From NCBI GenBank assembly GCA_051867655.1, contig JBJDYV010000104.1:124001-188000 (forward strand): a stretch of 64,000 bases of DNA, in the 5' to 3' direction. Position numbers and translations under genes: made by a program. Source of the stretch: JAJPXI01 sp051867655 (lineage in GTDB: Bacteria > Bacillota > Clostridia > Oscillospirales > Oscillospiraceae). Of the stretch, positions 50,036-59,353 are shown one piece after another. Numbering within the stretch: position 1 is the first letter of the stretch; each line of letters opens with the position of its first letter. Under the pieces are notes generated by a model. The model saw nothing but the letters and a program-made list of their open reading frames with translations. It searched no databases and had not been told where the DNA came from.

Positions 50036-50395
50036 CCAAAGGGAAAGGCCCAAGGACCTTCCCTGCATGAAACTGAAACTGTGGCCCGGTACCCCCGCTG
50101 GGGGTACCGGGCCGCAGTGTGTCGAAAAACCTTTCTATGCAACGGGAAAGGGTCGGTTCAGGCGGGGGGAGCTCGAGGGGGCAGGGCCCGCCTCGAATGG
50201 GATCGAATCCCCCGCAAGCTTTGTAGCGCAAGGCTTGCGGCGAGCAAAGCGAGGACTTTTGCGCCGCAGCGCGGCACAAAAGTAACGGGATTTTTGCAGA
50301 CTGTCAAAACAGTCCGAAGGACTTTTTTGACAGTCTGAGGCCCGGTACCCCCGCTGGGGGTACCGGGCCTTGTGATTTGCGGCGCAGCGGCCGCA
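50036..50395. repeat. Gene-free block with paired palindromes
   Basis: No gene seen. An identical 31-base palindrome (core CCCGGTACCCCC/GGGGGTACCGGG) occurs at 50083-50113 and 50339-50369. A nested hairpin lies at 50297-50337: CAGACTGTCAAAA/TTTTGACAGTCTG with inner AGTCC/GGACT. The block may be a small non-autonomous element. Confidence 0.7.
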
Positions 50396-51232
50396 TCAGC
50401 CGGCCGGCTGGTCGTAATAGACATATTCGCGCGTTTCAAAGTCAAAATAGCAGCCCTCGTAGTGCTCCCAGAGCAGCTCGCTCCAGAAGCCCAGCGCGGT
50501 CAGCGGCACCGGGTCAGAGAGAAAACCGTCTCTGTCGCCCATCCAATACACGCCGCCGTTCCCGACGCTGAGCAGCAGCTCACGCGTCTCCCCCCCAATG
50601 GTTACAAGATACACGATCTGATAGCCCTTTGTTCCGTTGCCGCCCCCGGAGCCCCACCGGACGGACGTGCGCCGGTAGTCGGTGATCCCGCCCGCGTCGG
50701 TCAAGGCCTGGGCGGACTGCAAAAACTGCTCCCGGGCATCCGCGTCAAAATCGGCCAGAGTCTCCTCCTCAAACCATCGCTCCAGAAAGGATTCCTCCAG
50801 CCGCTCCAGGTCCCAGTGCTCCAGAGCCGCCTCGTAGTCCCCCCGCTTCAGGTCCCGCATGAAAGCGTCGGCAATTGCCAGGTCATTCAGGTTGGTAAAA
50901 CAGATGCCGCTGCCCCGGAACTCGTTCCAGCCCATTTTTCCAAGGGGGATCAGCAGCGCGACGATCACGATGGACGCGATCCAGCGGCGGCGCACCTTTT
51001 TCAGGCCCTTCTTCATGGTGCGGGCCGGTTTTTCCTCGGGAAGCTCCTCCGGGGGCGCTTCCTCCTCCGGGGCAGGCACCGGGAGCTGCCCGGTCATCTC
51101 CTGCCATGTCCGCCTGCAGTCCGCGCACTGTTCCAGGTGCTCCTCCACCAGTTGGCGGCTCTCCCCGCTGCAGCAGCCGTCTATGTACAAGGGAAGCAGG
51201 TCCCGGATCACTTCGCAGGGGGTGCTTTTCAT
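50396..51232 (-). CDS. Anti-sigma factor with zinc-finger domain
   Basis: A 278-residue membrane protein. The N-terminal zf-HC2-type domain has LLPLYIDGCCSGESRQLVEE and HLEQCADC. A linker, one membrane segment (about residues 86-105, WIASIVIVALLIPLGKMG) and an outside domain follow. It overlaps the sigma gene by ATGA and should hold that sigma factor inactive. Confidence 0.87.
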   Translation of the reverse strand: MKSTPCEVIRDLLPLYIDGCCSGESRQLVEEHLEQCADCRRTWQEMTGQLPVPAPEEEAPPEELPEEKPARTMKKGLKKVRRRWIASIVIVALLIPLGKMGWNEFRGSGICFTNLNDLAIADAFMRDLKRGDYEAALEHWDLERLEESFLERWFEEETLADFDADAREQFLQSAQALTDAGGITDYRRTSVRWGSGGGNGTKGYQIVYLVTIGGETRELLLSVGNGGVYWMGDRDGFLSDPVPLTALGFWSELLWEHYEGCYFDFETREYVYYDQPAG

Positions 51233-51711
51233 CGGAATTCCTCCATTCTCTGTTTCAGCGTTTGTTTGGCCCGGTAATAGGTCACCTTGCCCCAGCTCTC
51301 CGACTTGCCCTTCCGGGCGGCGATCTCCCGCAGGGGCACCCCGCCGTACACGTGCAGGATCACCACGTCCCGGGCGTCCTCCGGCAGGTCCAGGATGGCC
51401 CGGCGCAGGGCCTGCGCCCTTTCCCGCTCGGCGGCCGCCCCCTCCGGCCCCTGCTCGTCCACGGCGTTCCACTCCTCCAGGGGGACCTGCCTCTTCTCCC
51501 TGCGGCACGCGCTGATCCAGCAGTTCTTCCCGATGGTGCACAGCCAGGTGAACATGTGGCCGTCGCCCCGGTATTGGCCGATGTGGAGCAGGGCCCGGTA
51601 AAAAACCTCCTGGGTCAGGTCCTCCGCCTGCCGGGGGTCCCCGGACAGGGACAGGAGAAAGCGGTAGACTTTTTGATAGTACATTTGGCAGACTGTTGCG
51701 AAATCGTCCAT
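51229..51711 (-). CDS. ECF sigma factor
   Basis: A sigma-70-family factor of about 160 residues. Region 2: VYRFLLSLSGDPRQAEDLTQ and FTWLCTIGKNCW. Region 4: LPEDARDVVILHVYGGVPLR and EIAARKGKSESWGKVTYYRA. ATG 51711 follows AAGGGGG; ATG 51738 is possible. The stimulus is unknown. Confidence 0.9.
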   Translation of the reverse strand: MDDFATVCQMYYQKVYRFLLSLSGDPRQAEDLTQEVFYRALLHIGQYRGDGHMFTWLCTIGKNCWISACRREKRQVPLEEWNAVDEQGPEGAAAERERAQALRRAILDLPEDARDVVILHVYGGVPLREIAARKGKSESWGKVTYYRAKQTLKQRMEEFR

Positions 51712-51892
51712 CCCGTTCCCCCTTTCCCATTCATTCATCTGTTAAACGCGGGAACAGACAAAAGGTTACAAGTTTCATTTTGCCACAAACAAAAAAATTC
51801 CGCAAAACCGGGTGACTTTTTCCGCCCGGCGTGCTACACTTTCCTCACCGCGGCACAGCCGCGACAACCTGCCTGCTTAAGGAGGAATAAGT

Positions 51893-52321
51893 ATGAGAAA
51901 GTATTACACCACCCACCTGGTCAAAAGCGAGGACCTGAACCACCACGGTACCCTGTTCGCCGCCCGCACGGCCTCCTGGTTCGTGGAGGCCGCCTTCGCC
52001 TGCGCCGCCTGCGAGCACGGCGACCCCAGCGAGATCGTCTGCCGCAACATCCACGGCATGTCCTTCTCGTCCCCCGTCAACTGCGGCGACATCGTGCGCT
52101 TCACCGCCCGGGTGGTCCATGTGGGCACCACCAGCCTGATGGTCCACGTGGACGTGGTCAGCGAGCTGACCGGCCAAAAGGCGGTGGACGGCTACCTGAC
52201 CTTCGTGACCATCGACCACGAGACCGGCAAGAAGAAGCCCCACGGCATCGTTCTGGACGCGCCGGAGGACGACGGCGAGGCCCAGCAGCGCCGGGACGCG
52301 GAAGCCCTGCGGGCAAAATGA
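51893..52321 (+). CDS. Acyl-CoA thioesterase (hotdog fold)
   Basis: A 142-residue hotdog thioesterase of the YciA/BFIT type with LNHHGTLFAARTASWFVEAA, RNIHGMSFSSPVNCGDIVRF and VVHVGTTSLMVHVDV. It hydrolyses acyl-CoA in the cytoplasm; chain length is unknown. ATG follows AAGGAGGAATAAGT. Confidence 0.9.
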   Translation: MRKYYTTHLVKSEDLNHHGTLFAARTASWFVEAAFACAACEHGDPSEIVCRNIHGMSFSSPVNCGDIVRFTARVVHVGTTSLMVHVDVVSELTGQKAVDGYLTFVTIDHETGKKKPHGIVLDAPEDDGEAQQRRDAEALRAK

Positions 52322-52332
52322 CAGACAGACGC

Positions 52333-52370
52333 AAAACAGCCGTGAGCGGTTCATGCTCACGGCTGTTTTT
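52333..52370 (+). terminator. Terminator of the thioesterase gene
   Basis: AAAACAGCCGTGAGC pairs with GCTCACGGCTGTTTTT. Confidence 0.82.
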
Positions 52371-52383
52371 ATCCGATCAGGCC

Positions 52384-52451
52384 GCGGGCGGATGATATCC
52401 GCCCCTACAATCCTTCAATTTTGAATGTAGGGGAGGCTATCAGCCTCCCGC
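52384..52451. repeat. REPIN-like inverted pair
   Basis: Left unit 52384-52408 (core GGGCGGATGATATCCGCC, tail CCTAC) and right unit 52427-52451 (GTAGG head, core GGGAGGCTATCAGCCTCCC) face each other. The cores differ but the 5-base tails match. Confidence 0.8.
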
Positions 52452-52474
52452 CCAACGTCCTGCAAAATGCCGCG

Positions 52475-53218
52475 TTACGGATACGCGTTCCAGTAGACCT
52501 CCCCCGGCTGGAGCGCGATGCCCCGCTCGGCGAACAGCTCGTCGATGGTGACGAACAGGTAGCCCTGTTCATGCAGCGCGTCCACCACCTGTAAAGCCGC
52601 CGCCACGCTGGTGGGATAGATGTCGTGCAGCAGGATGATGGAGCCGTCCTGGGCCTCGCTGACGATCTGCTGCACCTCCCGGGCGGTGTTCTTGTCCCCC
52701 CAGTCCTCCGGGTCAATGGACCAGAGGATGATGGGGCACCCCGCCATGGCCTGCACGCCCGCGTCATACATGCCGTAGGGCGGGCGCAGCAGGAAGTCGT
52801 TGTGGCCCAGGATGTTCACCAGCAGCTGGCGGGTCCTGCCCACCTGGGCGTCGAAGTCCGCCCGGTTCAGGCCGGTCAGCCGCACATGGTCGTAGGTGTG
52901 GATACCGATCTGGTGCCCCTCCTCATCCATGCGGCACACGATGTCCTCATTGCCCGCCAGCTGCTCCCCGATCAGGAAAAAGGTGGCCTTCACCCCCCGC
53001 TGAGACAGGCCGTCCAGCAGCTCGGTGGTGGTGGAGCGGCGGGGGCCGTCGTCAAAGGTCAGGGCGATCAGGGGCGGCTTGTCCTCCATCACCACCGCCG
53101 CGTCGGCGGGCACGGCGCGGTGTGCCCGGGCATACAGGGCAAAGGCCCCCAGCCCCAGAGCCGACAAAAGCGCGAGGGCCAGCAGAGCCGCCCGCGCGCC
53201 GATCCTTCTTTTTTTCAT
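52475..53218 (-). CDS. Polysaccharide deacetylase
   Basis: A 247-residue membrane-anchored enzyme with an N-terminal membrane segment (ALLALALLSALGLGAFALY). NodB-domain motifs are LTFDDGPRRST, IGIHTYDHV (metal His pair), LLRPPYGMYD and IILLHDIYP. It removes acetyl groups from peptidoglycan or another surface glycan. ATG 53218 is chosen over GTG 53224. Confidence 0.92.
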   Translation of the reverse strand: MKKRRIGARAALLALALLSALGLGAFALYARAHRAVPADAAVVMEDKPPLIALTFDDGPRRSTTTELLDGLSQRGVKATFFLIGEQLAGNEDIVCRMDEEGHQIGIHTYDHVRLTGLNRADFDAQVGRTRQLLVNILGHNDFLLRPPYGMYDAGVQAMAGCPIILWSIDPEDWGDKNTAREVQQIVSEAQDGSIILLHDIYPTSVAAALQVVDALHEQGYLFVTIDELFAERGIALQPGEVYWNAYP

Positions 53219-53224
53219 GCCCAC

Positions 53225-53365
53225 CGCCGCCTTTCATTCGGTTCCAGTATGTGCGGCGGCGGGCATTTCTTTTCGATGCAAATTTTGTTATTTGTACAAT
53301 GAGAACGGTTCCCAGGGACACCTCATCCGGCGCTACGCGCCACCTTCTCCTCAAGGAGAAGGCTT
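53225..53365. other. Gene-free stretch with hairpins
   Basis: Small GC-rich stems CGGCGCTA/TAGCG-like at 53331-53341 and CCTTCTCC/GGAGAAGG (53343-53361). It looks like a short intergenic repeat but only one copy was seen here. Confidence 0.35.
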
Positions 53366-54043
53366 TTAAGGGTACCGAGGGTCCGGGTCGCCCGCGATGG
53401 GCGCCAGGAAGCGGTAAAAGGGGATCAGAAACTCCATGCCCTCCGTCAGGCGGTCGGCCAGGGCGTGGTCGTAGAGGACGGCGGAGTTCTTCTCCTCATG
53501 CTGGAAGGAAAAATTTTTCTTGTTGTACCACGCCGCCAGCCCCTCCGAGGGCGCGGCCTTGGCCTTGGCGTAGGACGGCCCCTCCAGGACGAACTCGCTC
53601 TGGCCCTCCAGGGCGCGGATCAGTTTTTCCGCGCTCTCGGGGTCCCGGTCCAGCCGGGCGCGGAACTTGGCCATGGTGGCCGCCTGGGCGCACCAGAAGC
53701 CCAGCCCGTAGCTCCACCGCTCCGGGGCCAGCTCGAACCAGAAGGTGGGCGCGTCGTGCCACTGCTCGCCGGGACCCCGCACGCAGAACCACAGGCAGTC
53801 CCGGTACGGCCCCCGCCCGTGCAGCCGCCGGGCGTCCCGGTAGATGCGGGACACCTTGCAGAACAGGCCCAGGTCCGGGTGGGCCTCATCCAGGCGGTCG
53901 AAGACCTCCTTGGCCAGCTCCTTCATGGGCTCGTAAAAGTGGGCCTGGTACTCCCCCTTGTGCTCGTTGAACCAAGTGCGCTCGTTGTTGAACCGGACGC
54001 CCCACATGAAGTCGATGGTGGCGTCGGAAAATCCCTGAAACAT
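53366..54043 (-). CDS. DUF2461 family protein
   Basis: A 225-residue soluble protein with the DUF2461 blocks FLFDFM-like DATIDFMWGVRFNNERTWF, FCKVSRIYRDARRLHGRGPY and FWFELAPERWSYGLGF. Function is unknown. ATG follows GGGAGGTGAACAAC. The promoter probably lies just left of the divergent gene at 54177. Confidence 0.85.
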   Translation of the reverse strand: MFQGFSDATIDFMWGVRFNNERTWFNEHKGEYQAHFYEPMKELAKEVFDRLDEAHPDLGLFCKVSRIYRDARRLHGRGPYRDCLWFCVRGPGEQWHDAPTFWFELAPERWSYGLGFWCAQAATMAKFRARLDRDPESAEKLIRALEGQSEFVLEGPSYAKAKAAPSEGLAAWYNKKNFSFQHEEKNSAVLYDHALADRLTEGMEFLIPFYRFLAPIAGDPDPRYP

Positions 54044-54176
54044 TGTTGTTCACCTCCCGGACAGCATACCACATTCCGCCGCATTTTTCAATTCGACACC
54101 TCTGCTCCGGAATCGACATAGATTGAAAATGAGGGTGTTTGCCCTCCTATCATTCCCATTTTCGGAGGGATGGACC

Positions 54177-54989
54177 ATGACCGAATTTGCAGTAAACTCC
54201 TGCCCCATCCGCCCGGACCCTCCCCCGCCCTTCACCACCGGTGCCGCCGTCACCGGGCGGTACCGCTGCGCGCCGGGCTGCTCCGGGGAGGTCTCCGCCG
54301 TCAGCGAGCCGGTGGTCACCCACCGGGTGGACGTGGCCCTGGAGCAAACCGTCCACCCCGCCTGCGCCCGGTGCGGGCAGACGGTCCGCTACACCGTCAC
54401 CCTGCACAACCGCTCCACGGTCCCCATCTCCCGCGTCCGCCTCACCGACCCCGACCTCGCAGGCCTGCTGGACGTGGGGAACCTCTGCTGCGACGGCCAG
54501 CCGGTGCGCGGCGGTAGTCTGGACGAGGGTGTTCTGATCCCCGGCGTGGGGGCGGGGTGCCGCACGGCCCTGACCTTTGACGCCGCCGTCCCGGACGGGG
54601 TCTCCGGGCTGGTCGCCGCCACCGCTTACGCTGAGTTCGAGTTCACCGCCGCCGGCGGAGCGCAGCGCGCCGCCGCAGCCTCCAACGAGGCCGCGCTGCA
54701 GGTGATCTCCCCCCGGCTGGAGATCCGCAAGAGCGCCGACCGCTGCGCCGTCACGCCCCAGGAGCCCTCCGTCACCTACACCCTGACCGTGCGCAACACC
54801 GGCACCTGCCCCCTCTCGGGCGTGGTGGTCACCGACGTACTCTCCCCCGGACTGGTCTATGTGCCCGGCTCCACCGCCGTCAACGACGGCCCCAGCCTCA
54901 ACCTGGACCCCGCCGCGGGCATCCCCCTGGGCGAGCTGGAGAACGACGGCGTGGCGGTCATCACCTTCCGGGCCGCTGCGGAATTCTGA
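54177..54989 (+). CDS. DUF11-type repeat protein
   Basis: A 270-residue protein with two DUF11-like beta-sandwich repeats: QTVRYTVTLHNRSTVPISRV (about 78-150) and SVTYTLTVRNTGTCPLSGVV (about 196-265). DUF11 repeats occur in surface proteins of Firmicutes, but no signal peptide or anchor is visible. Cysteines occur in pairs (HPACARCGQ). ATG 54177 follows TTCGGAGGGATGGACC. Function is unknown. Confidence 0.75.
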   Translation: MTEFAVNSCPIRPDPPPPFTTGAAVTGRYRCAPGCSGEVSAVSEPVVTHRVDVALEQTVHPACARCGQTVRYTVTLHNRSTVPISRVRLTDPDLAGLLDVGNLCCDGQPVRGGSLDEGVLIPGVGAGCRTALTFDAAVPDGVSGLVAATAYAEFEFTAAGGAQRAAAASNEAALQVISPRLEIRKSADRCAVTPQEPSVTYTLTVRNTGTCPLSGVVVTDVLSPGLVYVPGSTAVNDGPSLNLDPAAGIPLGELENDGVAVITFRAAAEF

Positions 54990-55014
54990 CAAAGGCCCGC
55001 TGCAAAATGAGCTG

Positions 55015-55176
55015 AGGCAACACCGCATAATTCGGCAAGAGAATTCGGCGAAAGATTTTGAGTTCGGAAAAAGATATTTTTTCGCAGGAATACTTGATGT
55101 ATTTCAAGAAAAAATACCGCATTTCCGGCTCAAAAGATTCGTCGAAGACCGCAGACGCAATTGTGCGGTGCTGCCT
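55015..55176. mobile_element. MITE-like long inverted repeat
   Basis: Two arms of about 80 bases are imperfect inverted copies. Outer ends AGGCAACACCGCATAATT and AATTGTGCGGTGCTGCCT correspond; inner parts TATTTTTTC/GAAAAAATA correspond. The centre is near 55096. No gene lies inside. Confidence 0.7.
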
Positions 55177-55228
55177 GAAAAAAAACACCGCGGACAGGAG
55201 CCCGAACGGGTCTCCCATCCGCGGTGTT
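55177..55228 (-). terminator. Terminator of the HxlR gene
   Basis: AACACCGCGGA/TCCGCGGTGTT, with eight T residues after it on the minus strand. Confidence 0.75.
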
Positions 55229-55231
55229 GCC

Positions 55232-55600
55232 TTAAGATTGTTCGCAGTCGGGCAGGTATTTCTTCTCCCAGCGGATCATCTCATAAAAAATGGGCAGCAT
55301 TCCGCGTCCCTGTTCCGTCAATGCGTATTCCACATGGGGCGGGATCTCGTTGAACTGCTTGCGTGTGATCAGTTCCCTTTCCTCCAGGCCGCGCAGAACC
55401 GAGGTCAAAACGGCGTTGGAGATCCCGGGGACCTCCCGCTTCAGCTCCCCGAATCTGCGGGGGCTTTTCAGCAGAAGCTCAAACAGGACCCGCCCGTGCC
55501 ATTTTGTCTGGAAAATGCTGATGACCTCATAGTCTTTGCTGATTTTCTTCATTTTGGCCGTCTGCTCCGCAAGTTCCGCGATCATTTCCCGGGTCGTCAT
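55232..55600 (-). CDS. HxlR family transcriptional regulator
   Basis: A 122-residue winged-helix regulator: QTKWHGRVLFELLLKSPRRF, GISNAVLTSVLRGLEERELI and HVEYALTEQGRGM. The typical N-terminal cysteine of HxlR proteins is not obvious. It is divergent from a MATE exporter, with 119 bases between the starts, and is probably its regulator. Confidence 0.9.
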   Translation of the reverse strand: MTTREMIAELAEQTAKMKKISKDYEVISIFQTKWHGRVLFELLLKSPRRFGELKREVPGISNAVLTSVLRGLEERELITRKQFNEIPPHVEYALTEQGRGMLPIFYEMIRWEKKYLPDCEQS

Positions 55601-55719
55601 AGAAAATCCTCCGCAATTCAGTAAGGTCGGGATTACCAGGTTATTTGAAACTGCGTACTTGTGTAAAATCCAGACTTAGTATACTTTTAATACTGCAAAA
55701 AGTCAAGGGAGGTACCCGT

Positions 55720-57129
55720 ATGGCGAAAGCAAAAGACCCGGCCGAACAGGAAAAGAAGAAGCAGGACGCATTTGAACGTCTGCCCATCCCCCGCTCACTG
55801 GCCTACTTTATCGTGCCCACAGTCCTGAGCCAGATCGCGGCGCTGCTGCTGAATCTGGCGGATTCCTTTTTTGTCGGGCGGACCGGGGACCCGTATCAGG
55901 TTGCGGCCATGACCCTGACCTTCCCTGTTTACGTCACCATGACCGTGATCGCGGCCATCATGGGCGTGGGCGGCAATGCGAACATCGCGGCCAGCCTCGG
56001 CCTGCGGGACAGGGACCGGGCCAAGCGTTATTCTGTCTTTTGTATCTATACCGCCATTGGCGTGGTGATCATTTTCGCCTGTGTGGTCACCGGTTTCCGC
56101 ACCCCGATCCTGACCGCGCTGGGCGCCAGCCGGGAGACCATGCAGTTCTGTAAGGACTATCTGTTCTGGACCGTGCTGGTGGGCAGCATCCCCCTGACCT
56201 TCAATCAGACCATTTCCCAGCTGTTCCTGTCGGAAGGCGAAAGCAAGATCGCGGGCTTTGGCATTTCCATGGCCTCCATCCTGAATATCATTCTGGACCC
56301 CATCTTTGTTTTCCCGCTGGGCATGGGGATCGCCGGCGCCGCTTTAGCCACCGCGGTGTCCAACTATGTGGCCTTTGTCTACTACTTTTATCACTGGTTC
56401 AAGCGCAGACGCACCACGGTCATCTGTCTGGATATCCGGAAATACCGGGCACGCGACGGGATCTGCCTGAAGGTGCTGGCGGTCGGGTTTCCGTCCGGCC
56501 TGGTCCCGCTGCTGACCAATATGTGTGATATGGTCCGCAACAGCTATGTGGCCAAGCTGGGCAGCGACCTGGATCTGGCCGGCTGGGGTTCGGTGCAGAA
56601 GAGCATGTTTGCCCTGTCCCTGATCGCGCTGGGCATTGCGCAGGGCTGCCGGCCTGTCATATCCTATAACTACGCGCGCGGGGATCTGCGGCGGACGAGA
56701 AAGCTGGCATCCGGATCGCTGATCACCATTGTGACCTATGTCATCGTTGTGATCGCCCTGCTCAACCTGTTCCCTTCAACCGTGGTCAAACTGTTCGTGA
56801 CCGACCCGCAGGCGGTGGCAAGCGGAACCTACTTCATGCGCGTCTGGTCGCTTTCCCTGTTCGGCATGAGCCTGATCGAGGTGGTCAACGCGATCTTCCA
56901 GGCTCTGGGCAGATGGAAGCTCTCCATGGCGAACACCATCATCAACAAGGGCCTGCTGATGACTCCCATTCTGATCCTGCTGGCAAATTTGTTCGGGCTG
57001 AAGGCGGTGCCCATCAGCCAGATCATTACCGATACCACAACGGCCATCGTGCTGCTTGTGATCTTCGCGGCAACGACCCGCTGGAAGGATGCTCCCGCTC
57101 CGGAGGCTGACCTCAAGCCGTCCCGGTAA
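55720..57129 (+). CDS. MATE family efflux transporter
   Basis: A 469-residue MATE protein with about twelve membrane segments: SLAYFIVPTVLSQIAALLLN, LADSFFVGRTGDPYQVAAM and ALGIAQGCRPVISYNYARGD. ATG 55720 follows AAGGGAGGTACCCGT. The divergent HxlR regulator suggests induction by a toxic or electrophilic compound. It is unlike the cargo MATE at 13.7 kb in base use and sequence. Confidence 0.92.
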   Translation: MAKAKDPAEQEKKKQDAFERLPIPRSLAYFIVPTVLSQIAALLLNLADSFFVGRTGDPYQVAAMTLTFPVYVTMTVIAAIMGVGGNANIAASLGLRDRDRAKRYSVFCIYTAIGVVIIFACVVTGFRTPILTALGASRETMQFCKDYLFWTVLVGSIPLTFNQTISQLFLSEGESKIAGFGISMASILNIILDPIFVFPLGMGIAGAALATAVSNYVAFVYYFYHWFKRRRTTVICLDIRKYRARDGICLKVLAVGFPSGLVPLLTNMCDMVRNSYVAKLGSDLDLAGWGSVQKSMFALSLIALGIAQGCRPVISYNYARGDLRRTRKLASGSLITIVTYVIVVIALLNLFPSTVVKLFVTDPQAVASGTYFMRVWSLSLFGMSLIEVVNAIFQALGRWKLSMANTIINKGLLMTPILILLANLFGLKAVPISQIITDTTTAIVLLVIFAATTRWKDAPAPEADLKPSR

Positions 57130-57156
57130 GCAGGGCCGTTCTCCGGGCGGCGCAGG

Positions 57157-57193
57157 AATAGATACCCACCGGCTAAGCCGGTGGGTGTCTATT
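57157..57193 (+). terminator. Terminator of the MATE gene
   Basis: AATAGATACCCACCGGCT pairs with AGCCGGTGGGTGTCTATT. Confidence 0.75.
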
Positions 57194-57426
57194 ATGCAGG
57201 GAATGGCTACGTGCTTCGTCCGGTCAGACACAGAGCTCCGTTCCGCAGCCGGAGGAACTCCCGCACTTCTTCGTCCACGTTAAAATACAGACCGCACCGC
57301 GGGGCAACCCCGGGAGCAGATCGTTTTAACAAAATTCTTTTTCAAGAGTAACACGGATCTTTTTTCTTGTTCTTGTCAAGCGCCCCCGCGCGGGCATTCC
57401 AGTTTTTCCCTTATCCCCTAAAAGAT

Positions 57427-57455
57427 TTGACAACCCGACCTCCATACAGTAAACT
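57427..57455 (+). promoter_or_regulatory. Promoter of rex
   Basis: TTGACA (57427-57432), 17-base spacer, TAAACT (57450-57455). The rest of the 57194-57519 gap shows no gene. Confidence 0.6.
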
Positions 57456-57519
57456 AAAAGGTAACAAAAAAATAGAGGTCTGCCCCCCGGCAGATCAACA
57501 GATAAGGATACGATGCCCT

Positions 57520-58152
57520 ATGAAAAAACACCGCGTCTCCCCCGCCGTGATTCGCCGGCTGCCCCGCTATTACCGCCGGCTGACCGATATGCAGCGCTCC
57601 GGTGTGGAGCGCATTTCCTCCAGCACCCTGGCCGAGTCCCTGGGCCTGACCGCCTCCCAGATCCGCCAGGACCTGTCCTGCTTCGGCGAGTTCGGCCAGC
57701 AGGGCTACGGCTACAATGTGGAGACTCTGCGCGCCGAGATTGCCCAGATCCTGGGCCTGAACCGGGGCCACACCGCCATCATCATGGGCGCGGGCAAGCT
57801 GGGCCAGGCCCTGATCGAGAGCTTCCAGTTCTCCCAGAACGGCTTTCAGCTGCTGGCCGCCTTTGACGTGGACCCCCATCTGGTGGGCGCCGAGGTGGCC
57901 GGGGTGCCCGTGCTGCACAACGACCAGCTGGAGGAGTTCGCCGCGCAGCACCCCATCAGCATCGGCGTGCTGACCGTCCCCAAGCCCGCGGCGGCCGCCG
58001 CCGCCGACCGCCTGGTGCGCCTGGGCGTGCAGGGCATCTGGAACTTCACCAACACCAAACTGACCCTCTCCGACCCCGACGTCAAGGTGGAGACGATCCA
58101 CTTCGGCGACAGCCTGCTGGCTCTGAGCTACATGATCTCCGAGGAGGAGTAA
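57520..58152 (+). CDS. rex: Redox-sensing transcriptional repressor Rex
   Basis: A 210-residue Rex protein: N-terminal winged helix (ISSSTLAESLGLTASQIRQD; FGEFGQQGYGYNVETL) and Rossmann NAD(H)-binding domain with GAGKLGQAL. The C-terminal helix swaps between subunits. It senses the NADH/NAD ratio and represses fermentation genes. ATG 57520 is chosen over an upstream in-frame ATG at 57367 that lies before the promoter. Confidence 0.95.
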   Translation: MKKHRVSPAVIRRLPRYYRRLTDMQRSGVERISSSTLAESLGLTASQIRQDLSCFGEFGQQGYGYNVETLRAEIAQILGLNRGHTAIIMGAGKLGQALIESFQFSQNGFQLLAAFDVDPHLVGAEVAGVPVLHNDQLEEFAAQHPISIGVLTVPKPAAAAAADRLVRLGVQGIWNFTNTKLTLSDPDVKVETIHFGDSLLALSYMISEEE

Positions 58153-58155
58153 CCC

Positions 58156-59259
58156 ATGCGCAGAAAACTGATCGCCGCGGCCGTTCTGACCGCCCTTCTG
58201 GTGACCGCGCTGGGCGCCGCCCTGGCCGCTCCCGGCACGGACAGCGACCCCTTTGTCACCCTGAGCTACCTGACCGACACCTACTACGCCCAGGCGGAGC
58301 AGGCCATGCTGAAGCAGGCCCAGGCCGCCACCGCCGAGACCGAAAAGGCCGCCTTTGACAAGCTGGACGCCCTGGCTCACGACTACCTGGCCCAGGCGAA
58401 CGGCGGGGAACAGACCGGAAGCTACGCCGCCGCGTTCACCCGCCTGACCCTGTCCCTGGGGGACCGGCTGGAGCTGACCACGGGCACCCAAGTGCTCTTT
58501 GAGGGCGGACAGGGGAACCTGTCCTTCGCCCAGGGGACTCTGGTGGACGTGACCGCCGGCACCACCGTCTCCACCGGCGGCACGCTGCAGGCCGGGCACC
58601 GCTATGTGGCGGCGGAGGACACCGCCTGCTCCCTGATCGTCCACTCCCACGCCGCCTACCTGTCCGTCCAGGGGCCCTATGATCTGGAACGCTCCGGCGA
58701 GACCTGCACCCCCTTCACCGACGTGTCTTACTCCGACTGGTTCAGCTCCGACGTGCGCTTCGTCTATGAGCACAAGCTGTTCCAGGGCGTGACCGCCACC
58801 ACCTTCAGCCCCGGCACCAAGATGAACCGCGCCATGCTGGCCACCGTACTTTACCGTCTGGCCGGGGCCGGCGGCAGCGTCCCCTCCGCCGGCTTCTCCG
58901 ACGTGGCTGACGGCGCCTGGTACGCCAACGCCGTCAACTGGGCCGCGAACGCGGGCATTGTCAACGGCATGGGCGACGGCACCTTCGCCCCCGACGCCAA
59001 CGTGACCAGAGAGCAGATGGCCGTCATGCTCTACCGCTACGCCCGGGACTTCGCGGCTCTCCCGGTCCCTGCCAACGGCGACCTGTCCGCCTTCCCCGAC
59101 CGCGCCTCCATCTCCTCCTGGGCGCAGGACGCCCTGTCCTGGGCGGTGGGCCACGGCATCCTGAACGGCTACAGCGACGGCACCCTGTCCCCCGGCGGCA
59201 CGGCCAGCCGGGCTGAAGTCGCCGCCATGCTCCAGCGCTTTTCTTCTCTGTTGTCCTAA
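58156..59259 (+). CDS. SLH-domain surface protein
   Basis: A 367-residue exported protein: signal peptide (1 to about 25), an N-terminal helical part, a beta-rich central region (about 95-175; LTTGTQVLFEGGQGNLSFAQ), then three SLH repeats (about 190-365; FTDVSYSDWFSSDVRFVYEH; FSDVADGAWYANAVNWAANA; FPDRASISSWAQDALSWAVG). It is anchored in secondary wall polymer. It starts three bases after rex, so it is probably cotranscribed with it. Confidence 0.9.
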   Translation: MRRKLIAAAVLTALLVTALGAALAAPGTDSDPFVTLSYLTDTYYAQAEQAMLKQAQAATAETEKAAFDKLDALAHDYLAQANGGEQTGSYAAAFTRLTLSLGDRLELTTGTQVLFEGGQGNLSFAQGTLVDVTAGTTVSTGGTLQAGHRYVAAEDTACSLIVHSHAAYLSVQGPYDLERSGETCTPFTDVSYSDWFSSDVRFVYEHKLFQGVTATTFSPGTKMNRAMLATVLYRLAGAGGSVPSAGFSDVADGAWYANAVNWAANAGIVNGMGDGTFAPDANVTREQMAVMLYRYARDFAALPVPANGDLSAFPDRASISSWAQDALSWAVGHGILNGYSDGTLSPGGTASRAEVAAMLQRFSSLLS

Positions 59260-59353
59260 TATTCCAAATCTTTGCACCCTTTCCCCCTCCTGGCATAAGA
59301 TACAGTGAGATCGCCAAACAGCGGTTTCCATTTTAATCAGGAGGTACTCATTT

